A stretch of DNA of 64,000 nt. Source: JAXGXJ01 sp040772905 (GTDB taxonomy: Bacteria; Actinomycetota; Thermoleophilia; RBG-16-64-13). The position numbers and the translations under genes are program-made. The notes under the pieces are model-generated. The model saw only the letters and a list, made by a program, of their open reading frames with translations. It was not told where the DNA came from and made no database searches. Where the stretch lies: assembly GCA_040772905.1 (NCBI GenBank), contig JAXGXJ010000008.1, forward strand, positions 124,001 to 188,000, given 5' to 3'. The first letter of the stretch is position 1. Each line of letters opens with the position of its first letter. Shown here one piece after another: positions 36,955 through 46,486 of the stretch.

Positions 36955-37269
36955 ATGGCACGTGGCGGACATCGGCCCGAGCGACAGTGTATCGGGTGCG
37001 GCCGCCGAGGGCCTCAGGACGGATTCCTGCGCCTGACTCTGGATACCGCGATCGCGCCGCCGCGTGTGGTGGTGGCGCGGGGTAAGCAGCATGGGGGACG
37101 AGGCGCGTATCTGTGTCGGCGACGCGCGTGTCTCGACCGCGCACTGCAGCGGAAGGCCTTCCAGCGCGCCTTCCGGGCCACGGTGGTCCCCGATCTGGAC
37201 GAGATGATGACGGCGCTGGCGACAGATATCACGACGGCGTCCGAAGCGAACAACACGGCAGGTGGCTAG
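36955..37269 (+). CDS. ylxR: YlxR (DUF448) family protein
   Basis: A 104-residue basic protein with the conserved RQCIGCGRRGP and GGRGAYLCRRRACLDRAL. The family binds nucleic acid, and its role between nusA and infB is still unclear in most bacteria. The ATG at 36955 has GGGGAAAGG upstream; a GTG five codons earlier is also in frame. The stop shares its G with the infB GTG. Confidence 0.9.
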   Translation: MARGGHRPERQCIGCGRRGPQDGFLRLTLDTAIAPPRVVVARGKQHGGRGAYLCRRRACLDRALQRKAFQRAFRATVVPDLDEMMTALATDITTASEANNTAGG

Positions 37270-40133
37270 TGGCGAAGAGACGGGTCTACGAGATCGCAAA
37301 AGAGAGAGGGCTGACCAACCAGGAAGTGGTCGAGCGTCTGCGGGCGGCGGGTCTGGAGATCAAGACCAGCGTGTCCACTGTGGAAGACGCCGACGTGGCG
37401 CGTGTCTTTGCCGGTAGCGAGGCCAAGTCCGCGAAGGCGGCCAAGGCTCCCGCTGAGGTGGCCCCAGAAGCGAAGACCTCGTCTGCACGCGTGCCTCGAA
37501 CCAAGCCTGCGCCTGCGAAGGTCGCAGAGGGTGAGCCGGCCGCTCCATCCGCCGCAGGTGCCGAGCCGAGTGAAGCTATGACACAACAGCCGCCGCGCAC
37601 GGCGCCTGCGCGCACCGCAGGTCCTCGCCCCGCTGCGCCGCGGCCCGAGACGGGACGCGGCGGCGCCCGGCCTGAGCCTACACGTGCCGAGGCGCCGCGC
37701 TCCGACGAGCCCCGAGCCGCGGCACCGCGCACTGAAGGCTCCCGCCCTGAAGGTCCGCGCCCCGAAAGCCCGCGCCCTGAGGGCGCGCGGCCTCCTCTGC
37801 CTCGTAAGCCCAGTGCCCGTCCGCCACGGGGCCGGGGGCCCCGCTTGGAAGACCTTCCCACCGTTGTCGGCCCCGGGGTGCCCCTGCGCAAGGGGGTCAA
37901 ACCCTCGGGCAACGTGGTGACCAAGGAGGAGTTGGCTCGTATACAGGCCGAGAAGGCCGCCAAGGCCGAGGAGGCGCGCAAAGCGGCCGCGGCCGCAGCC
38001 GCGCGTCCGGCGCCGGCCGAACCACCGGCGGCGCGTGGGCCCGCGCGACCGTCGGGCCCGGCGGCTCCGCGTCCGTTCCGGCCCGCCGCGGCTCCTGTGC
38101 GTGAGACCCCGGAGCGCCGTGAACGGCACGAGAAGCCGGCCGCTGCGGGAGAGGAACCTTGGCGCGAGCGTCAGGAGGCTCCGCAGCAGGTCGGTCCCGG
38201 GCGAGTGGCGAGTCCTTCGCGTGCCCGGCGAGGCGACGACAAACCGGCCAAGCGCAGGGTGATCATCGATTCGCAGGCCGGCCGAAAGGGCGGCAAGGGC
38301 GGCCCGCGCGACCGTCGCGGAGGCGTGGCGGAAGCCGAGAAGCCTCTGGCGAAGAAGAAGACGCCTCCCGGTGTGGAGACCCCGGCGAAGGTGAAGAGCG
38401 GAGCCAGCGTCAAAGATCTGGGCGAGATCCTGGAGATCGGTGCAGGCGAACTGATCAAGACTCTCATCCGTTTGGGCGAGATGGTCACCATCACCCAATC
38501 GCTGTCCGATGAAGCCATCACCATCCTGGCCGAGGAGTTCGAACGTCAGGTGGAGATCGAGCATGCCGAGGAGGAGAAGGAGGGCCCTGAAGCGTTCGTC
38601 GACGATCCGGCTGATCTGGCGCCGCGAGCGCCTGTGGTCACTGTCATGGGTCATGTGGACCATGGTAAGACGTCACTGCTGGACGCCATCCGCGAGACCG
38701 AGGTGGTCAAGAGCGAGGCGGGAGGCATCACGCAGCACATCGGTGCCTATCAGGTGACGCACAACGACAAGAAGGTCACCTTCCTCGACACCCCGGGCCA
38801 CGAGGCCTTCACGGCCATGCGGGCCCGCGGTGCCAAGTCCACCGATATCGCGGTCATCGTGGTGGCGGCCAACGACGGGGTCATGCCGCAGACCTTGGAG
38901 GCCATCAGCCACGCCAAGGCGGCGGAGGTCCCCATCATCGTAGCCATCAACAAGATGGACCTGGCCGACGCCAACCCCGACCATGTGAAGCACCAACTGT
39001 CCGATCAGGGTCTGGTCCCGGAGGCATGGGGTGGCGATACCGTGACCGTGGAGGTCTCGGCCAAGAAACGCATGAACCTCGAAGAGCTCATGGATATGAT
39101 CCTGCTGGTGGCGGAGGTGCAGGAACTCAAGGCGAACGCCAAGGCCTCGGCCTCGGGAGTGGTCATCGAGGCGCAGCTTGACGTGGGTCGCGGTCCCGTG
39201 GCCACTGTCCTTGTGCAGCGGGGTACCCTGCGTGTGGGTGACGCGCTGGTGAGTGGAGAAGCCCACGGCAAGGTGAAGGCCATGTTCGACTTCACCGGAC
39301 AGCCGCTCGGCAAAGCCGGTCCTTCCGTACCGGCGCAGATACTCGGCTTCAACACGCTGCCCGCTGCCGGCGACTTCGTCCAGGTGGTCAAGGACGAGCG
39401 CGAAGCGCGCCAGAAGGCGGAACAGCGTACCGCCCGCCTGCGCGCGGAGCAGCTGGCCAAGAGCCGCGGGGGCGCCAGCAGCCTGGATGAGTTCTACCGG
39501 CGCCTCAAAGAGGGCAAGGTCAAAGAGCTCCCCTTGGTCATCAAGGGCGACGTGGCCGGCTCTGTGGAGGCGTTGGAGGAATCGCTGCGCGGTATCACCC
39601 ACCCCGAGGTGAAGGTGGAGGTAGTCTTCTCCGGCGTGGGAGGCATCAACGAGTCCGACATCATGCTGGCCTCGGCGTCCAAGGCCGTGGTCATCGGTTT
39701 CAACGTGAGGCCGTCCGTGGCCGCCAAGGCTCTTGCCGAGCAGGAGCACGTGGATGTGCGCACCTACCGCGTCATCTACAAGGCCATCGAGGACGTGGAG
39801 GCTGCTCTGGTGGGCATGCTCGAGCCCGAGCAGGTGGAGGAGGAGTTGGGCACCGCCGAGATCAGGCAGGTGTTCCGCGCTTCGCGCATCGGCACCATCG
39901 CCGGATGCTACGTGCTCACCGGCAAGGTGACGCGCTCTGCGCGCGTGCGCGTGGTGCGCAACGGCACCATCGTCCACGAAGGCAGCATCAACACGTTGAA
40001 GCGTTTTGCCGATGACGTCCGAGAGGTCCAGAGTGGGTACGAATGTGGTCTCCATCTGGACAACTTCGATGACATCCACGAAGGCGACATAGTCGAGGCG
40101 TACGAGATCAAGGAAGTTGCCCGCACCCAGTAG
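37269..40133 (+). CDS. infB: Translation initiation factor IF-2
   Basis: GTPase that brings initiator tRNA to the 30S subunit. The 954-residue protein starts with an IF2N domain (RRVYEIAKERGLTNQEVVER). A disordered stretch of about 320 residues rich in Ala, Pro, Arg and Glu follows, including ExPRPEG-like repeats near 160-185. A second IF2N lies near 375-435. The G domain has VMGHVDHGKTSLL (about 457), DTPGHEAFTAMRARG and NKMDL; domains II-IV follow. GTG start overlapping ylxR by one base. Confidence 0.96.
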   Translation: MAKRRVYEIAKERGLTNQEVVERLRAAGLEIKTSVSTVEDADVARVFAGSEAKSAKAAKAPAEVAPEAKTSSARVPRTKPAPAKVAEGEPAAPSAAGAEPSEAMTQQPPRTAPARTAGPRPAAPRPETGRGGARPEPTRAEAPRSDEPRAAAPRTEGSRPEGPRPESPRPEGARPPLPRKPSARPPRGRGPRLEDLPTVVGPGVPLRKGVKPSGNVVTKEELARIQAEKAAKAEEARKAAAAAAARPAPAEPPAARGPARPSGPAAPRPFRPAAAPVRETPERRERHEKPAAAGEEPWRERQEAPQQVGPGRVASPSRARRGDDKPAKRRVIIDSQAGRKGGKGGPRDRRGGVAEAEKPLAKKKTPPGVETPAKVKSGASVKDLGEILEIGAGELIKTLIRLGEMVTITQSLSDEAITILAEEFERQVEIEHAEEEKEGPEAFVDDPADLAPRAPVVTVMGHVDHGKTSLLDAIRETEVVKSEAGGITQHIGAYQVTHNDKKVTFLDTPGHEAFTAMRARGAKSTDIAVIVVAANDGVMPQTLEAISHAKAAEVPIIVAINKMDLADANPDHVKHQLSDQGLVPEAWGGDTVTVEVSAKKRMNLEELMDMILLVAEVQELKANAKASASGVVIEAQLDVGRGPVATVLVQRGTLRVGDALVSGEAHGKVKAMFDFTGQPLGKAGPSVPAQILGFNTLPAAGDFVQVVKDEREARQKAEQRTARLRAEQLAKSRGGASSLDEFYRRLKEGKVKELPLVIKGDVAGSVEALEESLRGITHPEVKVEVVFSGVGGINESDIMLASASKAVVIGFNVRPSVAAKALAEQEHVDVRTYRVIYKAIEDVEAALVGMLEPEQVEEELGTAEIRQVFRASRIGTIAGCYVLTGKVTRSARVRVVRNGTIVHEGSINTLKRFADDVREVQSGYECGLHLDNFDDIHEGDIVEAYEIKEVARTQ

Positions 40134-40434
40134 AAGCAACAAGGGCTTCGTAGGCATCCTCGCGGCCGAGTTGCACTTCCCCGAGAACGGTTCCCTGAAA
40201 GGGAAGCGTATGTTCCTTCGTCGGATCCGCGATCAAGTGACCCGCCAGCACGGCGCGACGTTCGCCGAGGTGGGGTTCCAGGATGTGTGGCAGCGCTCGC
40301 GGGTGATCATGGCTGTGGCTGCATCCGATCTGCAAGTGCTGGACGAGCGGATGGCTCGGTTGCGCGTGTATCTTGATACGCAGGAGTGGGTAGTAGTCTC
40401 CTGCACGACCGAGGTGGTGGATGTAGATGCGTAA
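40117..40434 (+). CDS. DUF503 (YlxP-like) family protein
   Basis: A 105-residue protein whose segment ELHFPENGSLKGKRMFLRRIRDQV marks the DUF503 family. Such genes lie between infB and rbfA in many Gram-positive bacteria and the product is thought to aid ribosome assembly. A TTG inside the end of infB is the likely start. It overlaps rbfA by eight bases. Confidence 0.85.
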   Translation: MPAPSRSNKGFVGILAAELHFPENGSLKGKRMFLRRIRDQVTRQHGATFAEVGFQDVWQRSRVIMAVAASDLQVLDERMARLRVYLDTQEWVVVSCTTEVVDVDA

Positions 40435-40900
40435 CGTCGCTTCATATCGCATGCGCCGGGTGAACGAGGCGCTCAAAGAGATCATCGGCACGGCGCTCGC
40501 GCGTGAGATCAAAGATCCGCGCATAGGGTTCGTCACTCTCACCGGTGTGGATACGGCTCCCGACCTGTCCCACGCCAAGGTGTTCGTCTCCGTCTACGGC
40601 AAGCAGAAAGAGAAGGACGCGACCCTGGAAGGGCTCAGGGCCGCCCGCCCCTATCTGCAGCGGCTCATCAGCGATGAACTCGACCTGAAGCGGACGCCCA
40701 CCCTTGAGTTCGTCTACGACCAGAGCGTCGACCAGGGTATGCGCATCCAGGCGATGCTGAAGGCGAGCGGCGTGGCCGACCTGCCCCCCGAGGAGATCTC
40801 AGGACTGGCGGATGACCTGGCACCGAGCGCGCCCACCGGCGACGAGACGGCCGGTGCTTCTGACGACAGCGACGAGGACACCGTGGAGGACAGCGAGTGA
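40427..40900 (+). CDS. rbfA: Ribosome-binding factor A
   Basis: A 30S maturation factor needed for 16S 5' end processing. The 157-residue protein has RMRRVNEALKEIIG, IKDPRIGFVTLTGV and DLSHAKVFVSVYG, the KH-like fold, followed by an acidic tail (DDSDEDTVEDSE). Overlaps both neighbours. Confidence 0.94.
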   Translation: MRNVASYRMRRVNEALKEIIGTALAREIKDPRIGFVTLTGVDTAPDLSHAKVFVSVYGKQKEKDATLEGLRAARPYLQRLISDELDLKRTPTLEFVYDQSVDQGMRIQAMLKASGVADLPPEEISGLADDLAPSAPTGDETAGASDDSDEDTVEDSE

Positions 40901-41895
40901 CGACCTTCCCGCTCCCGCGGACGGTGACCCCGGCGGAGGTGGCCGCGCGTCTACGCACGGAGAGGCACGTCCTGGTGGTGACTCATGAGTCGCCCGACGG
41001 TGACGCTCTGGGCTCGCTGTCGGCCTTCACTCTTGTGGCCAGAGGGCTCGGTGTGGAGGTCACGGGCTACGTGCCCGGCGGGGCGGCGCTGCCGGAGGAG
41101 TACGCCTTCCTCCAGGGACTGGAAGACCTGCGACGGGGTGACCCGCCCCTTGTGGACGAGGGGACAACGGTCTACATGTTGGACTGCGCCTCTCTGCTCC
41201 GCTCGCACGGAGACCGCTTCGAGGCCGGGGCCTTCCGCGTCAACATCGACCATCACCAGGACAATCCCGGCTACGGGGAGCTCAACCTCATCGTCCCGGA
41301 CGCCGCGTCCACCACCGCCATCCTCTACGACATCTTCCGCGCGGGCGGCATGACCATCGACATCCATGTCGCCACGGCTCTGTACGTCGGGCTGGTCACC
41401 GACACGGGCAGGTTCCAGTATTCCAACACCACACCGGCAGCGCATCGGATGGCGGCCGACCTGCTGGAGGGCGGGTTGGATGTGAACCAGGTCTACCGCA
41501 GGGTGTACGAGAGCACGCCCCTTCCCAAGCTGCTCCTGCTGCAGGAGGCCCTGTGCCATCTGGAGATGCGGCTGGGGGGCGGACTGGTGCTCGCCTGGGT
41601 CGACCGGGAGAGTTTCGTCCGTGCGGGAGCGGAAGACGGTCACACCGAGGGCATCGTCGACCAACTGCGGCGCATCCAAGGTGTGCGTGTGGCCGCCTTC
41701 CTGCGCGAGCGCCGCACCGATGGATCGCCTGAGTACAAGGTGAGCCTGCGTTCCACCGACGGCCGAGTGGATGTGGCCGCCATCGCCAACCTGCGGGGTG
41801 GAGGGGGACATGTGCGCGCCGCCGGGTTCACCTTCACGGGGAGCGTGGAGGACGCCATGGACTGGATAGAGGACCAGGTGCGGGAACGCCTATGA
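40897..41895 (+). CDS. nrnA: DHH-family phosphoesterase, NrnA-like oligoribonuclease/pAp phosphatase
   Basis: Degrades short RNAs and 3'-phosphoadenosine 5'-phosphate. The 332-residue product has the metal motifs THESPDGDALGSL, DCASL, NIDHHQDNPGYG (Asp118, His119, His120), LVTDTGRFQYSNT, and the C-terminal DHHA1 domain with GGGGHVRAAGFTF. GTG start overlapping rbfA, coupled to truB. Confidence 0.92.
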   Translation: MTTFPLPRTVTPAEVAARLRTERHVLVVTHESPDGDALGSLSAFTLVARGLGVEVTGYVPGGAALPEEYAFLQGLEDLRRGDPPLVDEGTTVYMLDCASLLRSHGDRFEAGAFRVNIDHHQDNPGYGELNLIVPDAASTTAILYDIFRAGGMTIDIHVATALYVGLVTDTGRFQYSNTTPAAHRMAADLLEGGLDVNQVYRRVYESTPLPKLLLLQEALCHLEMRLGGGLVLAWVDRESFVRAGAEDGHTEGIVDQLRRIQGVRVAAFLRERRTDGSPEYKVSLRSTDGRVDVAAIANLRGGGGHVRAAGFTFTGSVEDAMDWIEDQVRERL

Positions 41896-42773
41896 GCGAC
41901 CTGTCCACGCTGTCGTGCGTGGTGCTTGTCGACAAGCCCGCCGGCCCCACCAGCTTCGACATCGTGCGCCGCGCGCGCCGCGGCCTGCGGCTGCGGGTGG
42001 GTCATGCCGGCACGCTCGATCCGTTCGCCACCGGGCTGCTGCTGATACTGGTGGGGCGGGCGACCCGCATCTCGAACCTGCTCATGGAGCTTCCCAAGGA
42101 ATACGCGGTGACGGTGCAGTTCGGCGCAGTCTCGAGCACGGCCGATCCCACCGGCGAGATCGTCGCCACGGGAGAGAAGGTGGACGAGGAGAGCCTGGTC
42201 GAAGCGTTGCAGCTGTTCCGCGGGCGCATCCGCCAGCGCGTACCCATGACCTCGGCCGTCAAGGTGGATGGCGAGGCGCTGTATCGCAGAGCCCACCGCG
42301 GCGAACAGGTGGAGACGCCTGAGCGCGAGGTGACGGTCCACGGTTTGACGCTGGTGGATTTCGACGAAGACACGCAACGGGCGCGTCTTGTGGCTGTGAC
42401 CGGCAGCGGCACCTATGTGCGCAGTCTGGCCGAGGACTTGGGACGGGCCACCGGGGCCGGGGCGTACGCGGCGGCCCTCAGACGCACACGGAACGGTGGC
42501 TTCAGCGTGGATGATGCCCTGGTCCCAGAGGAGCTCTCCCCCGAGCGCTATCTCGACGGGGGCCGAGGCGTGGTCAGCCTGGACGATGCGCTGGCCTTCT
42601 TGCCCTGCCATGTGGTCCGTGATCAGCATGCGCGTCTGGCCGCCAACGGCAGCCCACTGCGCGACACCCCCGCCGGGCGGTTCCGCGTGGTCGGTCCCGA
42701 GGGGCTCTTGGGCGTGTGGGAGTCGCAGGGCGAGGTGGCACGCCCCCTTGTCGTCTTCCCTCGGCCGTGTTGA
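41892..42773 (+). CDS. truB: tRNA pseudouridine(55) synthase TruB
   Basis: Makes pseudouridine 55 in the T arm of tRNAs. The 293-residue protein has VDKPAGPTSFDIVR, the catalytic Asp43 in GHAGTLDPFATGLL, and TSAVKVDGEALYRRAHRGE. A small C-terminal domain follows. Standard partner of ribF. Confidence 0.94.
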   Translation: MSDLSTLSCVVLVDKPAGPTSFDIVRRARRGLRLRVGHAGTLDPFATGLLLILVGRATRISNLLMELPKEYAVTVQFGAVSSTADPTGEIVATGEKVDEESLVEALQLFRGRIRQRVPMTSAVKVDGEALYRRAHRGEQVETPEREVTVHGLTLVDFDEDTQRARLVAVTGSGTYVRSLAEDLGRATGAGAYAAALRRTRNGGFSVDDALVPEELSPERYLDGGRGVVSLDDALAFLPCHVVRDQHARLAANGSPLRDTPAGRFRVVGPEGLLGVWESQGEVARPLVVFPRPC

Positions 42774-42783
42774 CTCAGAAGCC

Positions 42784-43743
42784 ATGAGCATCCGACTGTA
42801 TCTAGCTCCGGAAGAGATCCCCGAGGCCCCCGAGCAGGGGAGAGTGGTGGCCATCGGCGTGTTCGATGGTGTGCATCGCGGTCATCAGCGCATCGTGCGC
42901 GAGGCGGTGATGAGCGCTCGGGAGGTGGCGGGGAGTCTCGCCACTGCGGTCACCTTCAGACCTCATCCCGAAGCGGTGCTGCGTCCGCATCCGGCCCCGC
43001 GCCTGCTCACCTCGCTCGCGCGCAAGGCCGAGCTCATGGAGGGTCTGGGCGTGGACGAAATGGTGGTGGTGCATTTCGATCGTGACTTCGCCCATCTGTC
43101 GCCGGCTGATTTCTGTCGGTTGGTGTTGTCCCGGAGGCTGGGCGCGCGTCTCGTGCTGGTGGGTGAGAACTTCCGCTTCGGGCACGGGGGTGTGGGTGGC
43201 CCTTCCGACCTGCGGCAGTACGGCAGCCAGCACGGCTTCGAGGTGCGCACTGTGGCGCTGGCCGAGCAGGGTGGGGAGGTCATCTCCAGCACGCGCATCC
43301 GCAACCTGGTGGCCGCCGGTCGGGTGAGCGAGGCGGCGGCGTTGTTGGGACGGCCGCACCGCATCGAGGGCGTGGTGGTGGCCGGGGCCGGCCGCGGTAG
43401 GACACTGGAGGCGCCCACGGCCAATCTGGCCGTGGAGCCCGAGACCGCGGTGCCGCACCACGGGGTCTACGTCACGCGCTCGCTCATCGACGGCCGCGAG
43501 AGCCATCCGTCGGTCACCAGTGTGGGCACCAATCCCACGTTCGAGGTGGACAAGAAGCTGCGCATCGAGACCCTGCTGCTCGACTATTCAGGAAACATCT
43601 ACGGCCGCACGTTGGCTTTGGACTTCCTCGAGTGGATCCGCGCTCAGCAGACGTACCCCGATGCCGACAGCCTGGTGCATCGCATCCGCGAGGACATCGA
43701 GGTGGCCCGCTCCTACCTGCGCAGCCGGGGCGAGCCCGCCTGA
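42784..43743 (+). CDS. ribF: Bifunctional riboflavin kinase / FAD synthetase
   Basis: Makes FMN and then FAD. The 319-residue protein has an N-terminal nucleotidyltransferase (IGVFDGVHRGHQRI, VGENFRFGHGGVG, SSTRIRNLVAAG) and a C-terminal flavokinase barrel (VGTNPTFEVDKKLRIETLLLD). ATG 10 bases after truB. A complete, ordinary member. Confidence 0.95.
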   Translation: MSIRLYLAPEEIPEAPEQGRVVAIGVFDGVHRGHQRIVREAVMSAREVAGSLATAVTFRPHPEAVLRPHPAPRLLTSLARKAELMEGLGVDEMVVVHFDRDFAHLSPADFCRLVLSRRLGARLVLVGENFRFGHGGVGGPSDLRQYGSQHGFEVRTVALAEQGGEVISSTRIRNLVAAGRVSEAAALLGRPHRIEGVVVAGAGRGRTLEAPTANLAVEPETAVPHHGVYVTRSLIDGRESHPSVTSVGTNPTFEVDKKLRIETLLLDYSGNIYGRTLALDFLEWIRAQQTYPDADSLVHRIREDIEVARSYLRSRGEPA

Positions 43744-43802
43744 GGCGCGAGGGCGTCGGCGGTCTGTGGGCTGGACCGCCAGGGATGCCTGCAAGGCAGG
43801 GA

Positions 43803-43819
43803 CTTCCGCCCCGCGGAAG
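43803..43819. terminator. Hairpin after ribF
   Basis: CTTCCGC-CCC-GCGGAAG, a perfect 7 bp stem, followed by GGTGTTTCG. It may end the rimP-ribF operon. The rest of the 250-base gap before rpsO holds a weak -10-like TAACCT (43843-43848) and no gene. Confidence 0.5.
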
Positions 43820-43995
43820 GGTGTTTCGTCCCCGTCCTGTGGTAACCTACATCACCGCCTTGGAGGCAGTCTTCGAGGTGGGGTGTGACGCGTCGACGGT
43901 GTACGTCGGACCGGTCACACCGCGCATTCAAACCTGCGTCTCGGCCTCGACCGTAGAGTCCCGGCTGGGAGCACGGAGCCATGGAGGCTATGCAC

Positions 43996-44262
43996 ATGCT
44001 CAGCAAAGACCGCAAGACCGAGATCATCGACCGCTTCAAGAAGCACGATGTCGATACTGGATCACCTGAGGTCCAGATCGCCATCCTCAGTGAGCGCATC
44101 AGCGTGCTCACCGAACACCTCAAGACGCACAGCAAAGACCACCACTCGCGGCGCGGCCTCCTCAAGATGGTGGGTCACAGGCGCCGTCTGCTCAACTACC
44201 TGCAGAAGCAGGATGTGGAGCGGTATAGGACGGTGGTCAAAGACCTGGGTCTGCGCAGGTAG
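43996..44262 (+). CDS. rpsO: 30S ribosomal protein S15
   Basis: An 88-residue primary 16S-binding protein: KTEIIDRFKKHDVDTGSPEV, HSRRGLLKMVGHRRRLLNYL. Three in-frame ATG codons occur (43981, 43990, 43996). GGAGG at 43983-43987 fits the last, which gives the normal length. rpsO-pnp is a classic pair. Confidence 0.94.
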   Translation: MLSKDRKTEIIDRFKKHDVDTGSPEVQIAILSERISVLTEHLKTHSKDHHSRRGLLKMVGHRRRLLNYLQKQDVERYRTVVKDLGLRR

Positions 44263-44362
44263 TCGCGCGGGGCGCACGATCGTCGGACGGACGTAGCCGG
44301 GAAGTACGTAATCGCAGGAACGGTAGGGTCGAAGGAACGGCCCTCGGACGGGAGAGTAGACA

Positions 44363-46486
44363 GTGGGAAGTGGAGTGAGTTCGACAGAGGTAACGCTGGG
44401 CGACAAGAGGATCACTTTCGAGACGGGCAAGCTGGCCAAGCAGGCGAGCGGAGCCGTCGTAGTGCGTTCGGGTGACACCATGGTGTTGGTGACCGCTGTG
44501 GTCGCCAGCAACGAGAGGAACGTGGACTTCTTCCCTCTCACGGTGGATGTGGAGGCGGGCATGTACGCCGCCGGCAAGATCCCTGGGGGGTTCATCAAGA
44601 AAGAAGGCCGAGCCAGTGACCAGGCTATCCTGAACGCTCGGCTCATCGACAGGCCCATACGGCCGCTCTGGCCCAAAGGCTTCAACAAAGAGACCCACAT
44701 CGTGGCCACCGTACTCTCGGTGGACAGGGTCAACCCCTACGACGTGCTGGCGTTGGCCGGGGCGTCGGCCGCTCTGAGCATCTCCGAGGCTCCTTTTGCC
44801 GGACCTGTGGGTGCGGTGCGGGTGGCCAAGGTCGACGGCGAATGGGTCATCAATCCCACCTACGATGAGATCGACAGAAGCCCCATCAACCTGGTGGTGG
44901 CCGGCACCGCCGACGCCATCGGTATGGTCGAGGCCGGCTGTGAGGAGATCTCCGAGGCCGATATCGTCGCCGCTCTGGAAGTGGGACACGAAGCCATCAA
45001 GAAAGAGTGCCAGGTCATCGCGGCCTGGGCGGCCGAGATCGGCAAGCCCAAGATGGAGTTCGTCGAGCGCCTTCCTGACGCCGGGCTCATGGACAAGATC
45101 CGCACCCGCTTCGGCCAGGACATCAGCCGGGCGAGCGCCGTCTTCGACAAGCATGAGCGGTCCGATGCACTGGCTGCGCTGAAGCAGCAGGTCCTCGAGA
45201 CGTGGCCGCCCGCCGATGATGCGGCCGACCCGGCAGCCGAGACTGCGGCTCTGGCCAAGGCGTTCGATGCGGTGGAGAAAGAGACCGTGCGGCGCTCCAT
45301 CGCCGTGGACAAGAAGCGCCCCGACGGCCGCGGCACCGAGGAGATCCGACCCATCTCGTGCGAAGTGGGCATGGCTCCCCGCACCCACGGTTCGGGCCTG
45401 TTCACCCGAGGCCAGACCCAGGTGCTCACCCTCCTCACGCTCGGTGCGGCCCGCGATGAGCAGCGCATCGACGGCATCGACCTGGAAGAATCCAAGCGCT
45501 TCATGCATCACTACAAGTTCCCGCCCTTCAGTGTGGGCGAGGCCGGGTTCATGCGCGGCCCCGGCCGGCGCGAGATCGGCCACGGAGCTCTCGCCGAGCG
45601 GGCCCTTGTTCCTGTGGTGCCCGACGAGGAGAAGTTCCCCTACACCATCCGACTGGTCAGCGAGACCTTGGAGTCGAACGGCTCCAGCTCCATGGCCAGC
45701 GTGTGCGGCTCCACCTTGGCGCTCTTGGACGCGGGTGTGCCTATCACCCGGCCGGTTGCCGGCATCGCCATGGGTCTGGTGAAAGAGCAGGACGACTACG
45801 TGGTGCTCACCGATATCGCTGGAGTGGAGGACCACCTGGGCGACATGGACTTCAAGGTGGCGGGCACCGATCGCGGTATCACCGCGCTGCAGATGGACAT
45901 CAAGATCAAGGGTGTGACCTTCGACATCATGCGCGACGCGCTGGAGAGCGCACGCAAAGCGCGACTCTTCATCCTCGACAGAATAGGTGAGGCCTTACCA
46001 GGGCCGCGTACCGAGCTCTCTGAGTTCGCGCCCCGCATCGCCACCATCCGCATCGACCCCGAGAAGATCGGTGCCGTCATCGGCAAGGGCGGAGAGACCA
46101 TCCGCGGCATGGAAGCCGAGTTCGAGTGCACCATCGACGTGGCCGAAGACGGCCTCATCAAGGTGTTCGCCAGCAGCGGCAAGCTGGGCGACGCCTGCAT
46201 CGAGCGCATCGGTCTGCTCACCCGTGAGACCCGGGCCGGCGACATCGTCGAAGGACGCGTGGCCTCCACCACGTCGTTCGGCGCCTTTGTCACCCTGAAG
46301 CCGGGCACCGACGGCTTGGTGCACATCTCCCGCCTGGCCGACCACCGCGTCGGTACGGTGGAGGAAGTGGTGAACCGCGGCGACCTGGTGCGCGTGGAAG
46401 TCTTGGAGGTGCAGCAGCAGGGCGGCAAAGAGAAGATAAGCCTGCGTCTGCTCGAGAACCTATCGAAGGAAGGCAGTGGCGACTGA
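44363..46486 (+). CDS. pnp: Polyribonucleotide nucleotidyltransferase (PNPase)
   Basis: 3'-5' phosphorolytic RNA degradation. The 707-residue protein has two RNase PH domains (FFPLTVDVEAGMYAAGKIPG; GSGLFTRGQTQVLTLLTLG; DIAGVEDHLGDMDFKVAG), a linking helical domain, then KH (IGAVIGKGGETIRGM) and S1 (GRVASTTSFGAFVTLKPG) domains. GTG start. The leader after rpsO (100 bases) has no clear promoter. Confidence 0.96.
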   Translation: MGSGVSSTEVTLGDKRITFETGKLAKQASGAVVVRSGDTMVLVTAVVASNERNVDFFPLTVDVEAGMYAAGKIPGGFIKKEGRASDQAILNARLIDRPIRPLWPKGFNKETHIVATVLSVDRVNPYDVLALAGASAALSISEAPFAGPVGAVRVAKVDGEWVINPTYDEIDRSPINLVVAGTADAIGMVEAGCEEISEADIVAALEVGHEAIKKECQVIAAWAAEIGKPKMEFVERLPDAGLMDKIRTRFGQDISRASAVFDKHERSDALAALKQQVLETWPPADDAADPAAETAALAKAFDAVEKETVRRSIAVDKKRPDGRGTEEIRPISCEVGMAPRTHGSGLFTRGQTQVLTLLTLGAARDEQRIDGIDLEESKRFMHHYKFPPFSVGEAGFMRGPGRREIGHGALAERALVPVVPDEEKFPYTIRLVSETLESNGSSSMASVCGSTLALLDAGVPITRPVAGIAMGLVKEQDDYVVLTDIAGVEDHLGDMDFKVAGTDRGITALQMDIKIKGVTFDIMRDALESARKARLFILDRIGEALPGPRTELSEFAPRIATIRIDPEKIGAVIGKGGETIRGMEAEFECTIDVAEDGLIKVFASSGKLGDACIERIGLLTRETRAGDIVEGRVASTTSFGAFVTLKPGTDGLVHISRLADHRVGTVEEVVNRGDLVRVEVLEVQQQGGKEKISLRLLENLSKEGSGD

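Noticed and set aside
35213..37144. A 643-codon minus-strand frame
   Set aside because: It opposes rimP, nusA and ylxR; no recognisable domain and the sense genes are certain.
38673..40157. A 494-codon minus-strand frame
   Set aside because: Antisense to the infB GTPase domains.
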